Assembly: GCA_947564305.1 (NCBI GenBank)
Contig: CANOBT010000030.1
Coordinates: 1-42,641, forward strand
Length of the DNA: 42,641 nucleotides
DNA from: an uncultured Lachnospiraceae bacterium
Lineage (GTDB): Bacteria > Bacillota_A > Clostridia > Lachnospirales > Lachnospiraceae
Reading direction: 5' to 3'
Below the pieces are notes generated by a model that had not been told where the DNA came from, searched no databases, and was given only the letters and a program-made list of their open reading frames with translations. Both the position numbers and the translations under genes were made by a program. Of the stretch, positions 41,612 through 42,641 are shown in pieces. The stretch's first letter is position 1. Every line of letters begins with the position of its first letter.

Positions 41612-41648
41612 ATAAGGCTCTCCAATCTTTTCAGATGTACTTATATGT

Positions 41649-41693
41649 TTATGCGCAGGTAAATGCCGTCAGGACCCACGCGCCTGCGCATAA
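41649..41693 (-). other. Hairpin at the regulator-kinase junction
   Basis: TTATGCGCAGG (41649-41659) and CCTGCGCATAA (41683-41693) form a perfect 11-bp stem that includes the last codons and the stop of the response regulator. There is no T-run, so it may tune mRNA stability or kinase expression. Confidence 0.65.
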
Positions 41694-42397
41694 GTATATT
41701 CTAGAAAAAGTTCTCGCACCTGCCTGTATTTTAAGCGGCTGATGGGCAGAGTTTTTCCATTTTGAAGGAGAAAACAATCATCCAGCAGCTTTTCTACAGA
41801 TTCGAAATTAACGATTAGCCCCTTCATACAATCGCAGAAGAAAGGGTAGGGCAGCAGCATTTTGGAAAAATCCATCTGCCGCATGGAAAACTGTCTTTCC
41901 TGTCCATTTTTTAAGTGGACACAGACTTTTCGATTCACATATTCTGTCCATGCAACCTGATGGAGAGGCAGCTTTTCCACGCCCATCTTCCCCGGCATTA
42001 AGAGGTATTGGCTATGCTCCTGCCAGGAAGCGCTGCATCGGGCAAGAGCATGGGAAAGCTTTTCATAGCTGTAAGGCTTTACCAGATACCAGGAAGAATC
42101 TACTTCATAGCTGTCCACGGCAAATTCTGCGGTGGTCGTGGTAAAGATCAGGCGGCAGGAAGTGTCTGTCTCGCGGATTTTCCGCGCTGTGTCCATCCCA
42201 TTCATTCCCCCCATGTAAATGTCCAGAAATGCCAGGTCATACTTTCCGGCAGAGAATTCCTTCAGAAAGGCTTCCCCGCTTTCAAATAAATCTGGTGCAG
42301 GGAACAGAGAGAGCCTTTGTTCCGCTGCCCATTGGGACAGGTCGGCCGACAGACGCAGCCTGTCATCAGGTAAATCATCTATAATAGCAACTCGCAA
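41669..42397 (-). CDS. LytTR family response regulator
   Basis: A 242-residue regulator with an N-terminal receiver domain (IIDDLPDD, phospho-acceptor D59 in LAFLDIYMGGMNG, the conserved Lys in LVKPYSYE) and a C-terminal LytTR DNA-binding domain (about 140-235, WTEYVNRKVCVHLKNG, KGLIVNFESVEKL, LPISRLKYRQVRELF). It starts at TTG 42397 with GGAG 8 bases upstream; no ATG in frame gives an intact receiver. The leader contains a duplicated 59-bp hairpin unit, and two direct repeats lie upstream of that. Confidence 0.93.
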   Translation of the reverse strand: MRVAIIDDLPDDRLRLSADLSQWAAEQRLSLFPAPDLFESGEAFLKEFSAGKYDLAFLDIYMGGMNGMDTARKIRETDTSCRLIFTTTTAEFAVDSYEVDSSWYLVKPYSYEKLSHALARCSASWQEHSQYLLMPGKMGVEKLPLHQVAWTEYVNRKVCVHLKNGQERQFSMRQMDFSKMLLPYPFFCDCMKGLIVNFESVEKLLDDCFLLQNGKTLPISRLKYRQVRELFLEYTYAQARGS

Positions 42398-42432
42398 AAA
42401 ATCATCTCCATTTCAGAAAAAATACCGTACTT

Positions 42433-42562
42433 ATTTTATCATATGTCACCAGCCGCAAGGCTGATGACCTGCTTGCGCCTCAGCGCAATTCATTTTATCA
42501 TATGTCACCAGCCGCAAGGCTGATGACCTGCTTGCGCCTCAGCGCAATTCATTTTATCATAT
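42433..42562 (-). repeat. Exact 59-bp tandem repeat in the regulator leader
   Basis: Two identical 59-bp units (42433-42491 and 42492-42550) and 12 bases of a third. Each has two stems: CAGCC-gcaa-GGCTG extended by GTCA/TGAC, and TTGCGC-ctca-GCGCAA. Read on the minus strand, GCAAGCAGGTCAT then a stem then TGGTGAC matches the frame of the thiM repeats. Confidence 0.9.
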
Positions 42563-42578
42563 TTTTCATCAAAATGGT

Positions 42579-42610
42579 ACATCTTGTGCAGAATTTTCAC
42601 ATGTCGTGCA
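42579..42610 (-). promoter_or_regulatory. Direct-repeat binding site candidate before the regulator gene
   Basis: ACATCTTGTGCA (42579) and ACATGTCGTGCA (42599) are direct repeats 20 bp apart, the two-turn spacing typical of LytTR regulator sites. Downstream in the minus direction TATGAT may serve as -10 (about 42556-42561). The sites would lie at or just above the -35, suiting activation. Confidence 0.5.
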
Positions 42611-42641
42611 AAGGCAATTGAAAAGGTAGAAAAAAGTGATA

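Noticed and set aside
42433..42562. CRISPR array
   Set aside because: The repeats are 59 bp, directly adjacent without unique spacers, and only two full copies exist.

Overview
The window looks like chromosomal DNA of a Gram-positive anaerobe of the class Clostridia, most probably a Lachnospiraceae gut commensal. The reasons are strong AGGAGG-type ribosome sites, moderately low G+C, a YlmC/YmxH-type sporulation protein, an archaeal-type PurO next to a stand-alone AICAR transformylase, a CarD-like regulator, paired GH3 beta-glucosidases and lipoproteins of Firmicutes type. No phage, insertion sequence, integrase or CRISPR array was seen.

Layout. 1-150: the last bases of a 23S rRNA gene and the rRNA operon terminator. 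222-5648: single-gene units (dihydropyrimidinase, a lipoprotein, dapA, a hypothetical gene, a YlmC-like protein, nrdR, a CarD-like regulator). 5828-7738: the last two steps of purine synthesis as two separate enzymes. 7820-12653: a tightly packed housekeeping run with t6A tRNA modification (tsaE, a tsaB-rimI fusion, tsaD), RNase Z and IspD. 12703-16622: a possible genome-defence or DNA-repair cassette, with a WYL-like/SF1 helicase/nuclease fusion, a small PD-(D/E)XK nuclease of sce7726 type and a CxxC protein. 16671-17904: the rplM-rpsI operon with a classical promoter, a long leader and an elaborate 3' structure. 18004-22310: a MATE exporter and a two-gene ABC transporter. 22489-24587: a 35-residue protein, a WYL regulator, and a lipoprotein-anchored barnase with its barstar. 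24748-29873: an AI-2E-family membrane protein, a divergent ECF sigma/anti-sigma pair, a MerR-YbjQ operon with a 19-bp-spacer promoter, and an ArAE-type membrane protein. 30184-37388: a membrane-anchored, domain-permuted GH3 enzyme, a classical GH3 enzyme, a GtrA-like membrane protein and a charged hypothetical protein. 37447-40265: a TPP-riboswitch-controlled thiamine salvage operon (thiM-thiE-thiD). 40238-42397 (minus strand): an Agr/Lyt-type two-component system.

The most unusual signal is a family of short hairpin repeats in 5' leaders. They carry a conserved AAGCAGG...TGGTTAC frame around a variable stem whose two sides change together. Copies lie before thiM (two), across the thiE-thiD junction (where the repeat supplies the thiE stop codon), before the AI-2E-family gene, and, in a diverged form, as an exact 59-bp tandem duplication before the response-regulator gene. 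Every copy is in the sense direction of the next gene, and at three of the four loci it touches the Shine-Dalgarno sequence. Other points of interest are the helicase/nuclease cassette, the lipoprotein barnase-barstar pair, phased TGC boxes before the GH3 cluster that resemble direct repeats before the response regulator, and three promoters with palindromes or spacing that imply specific regulators.
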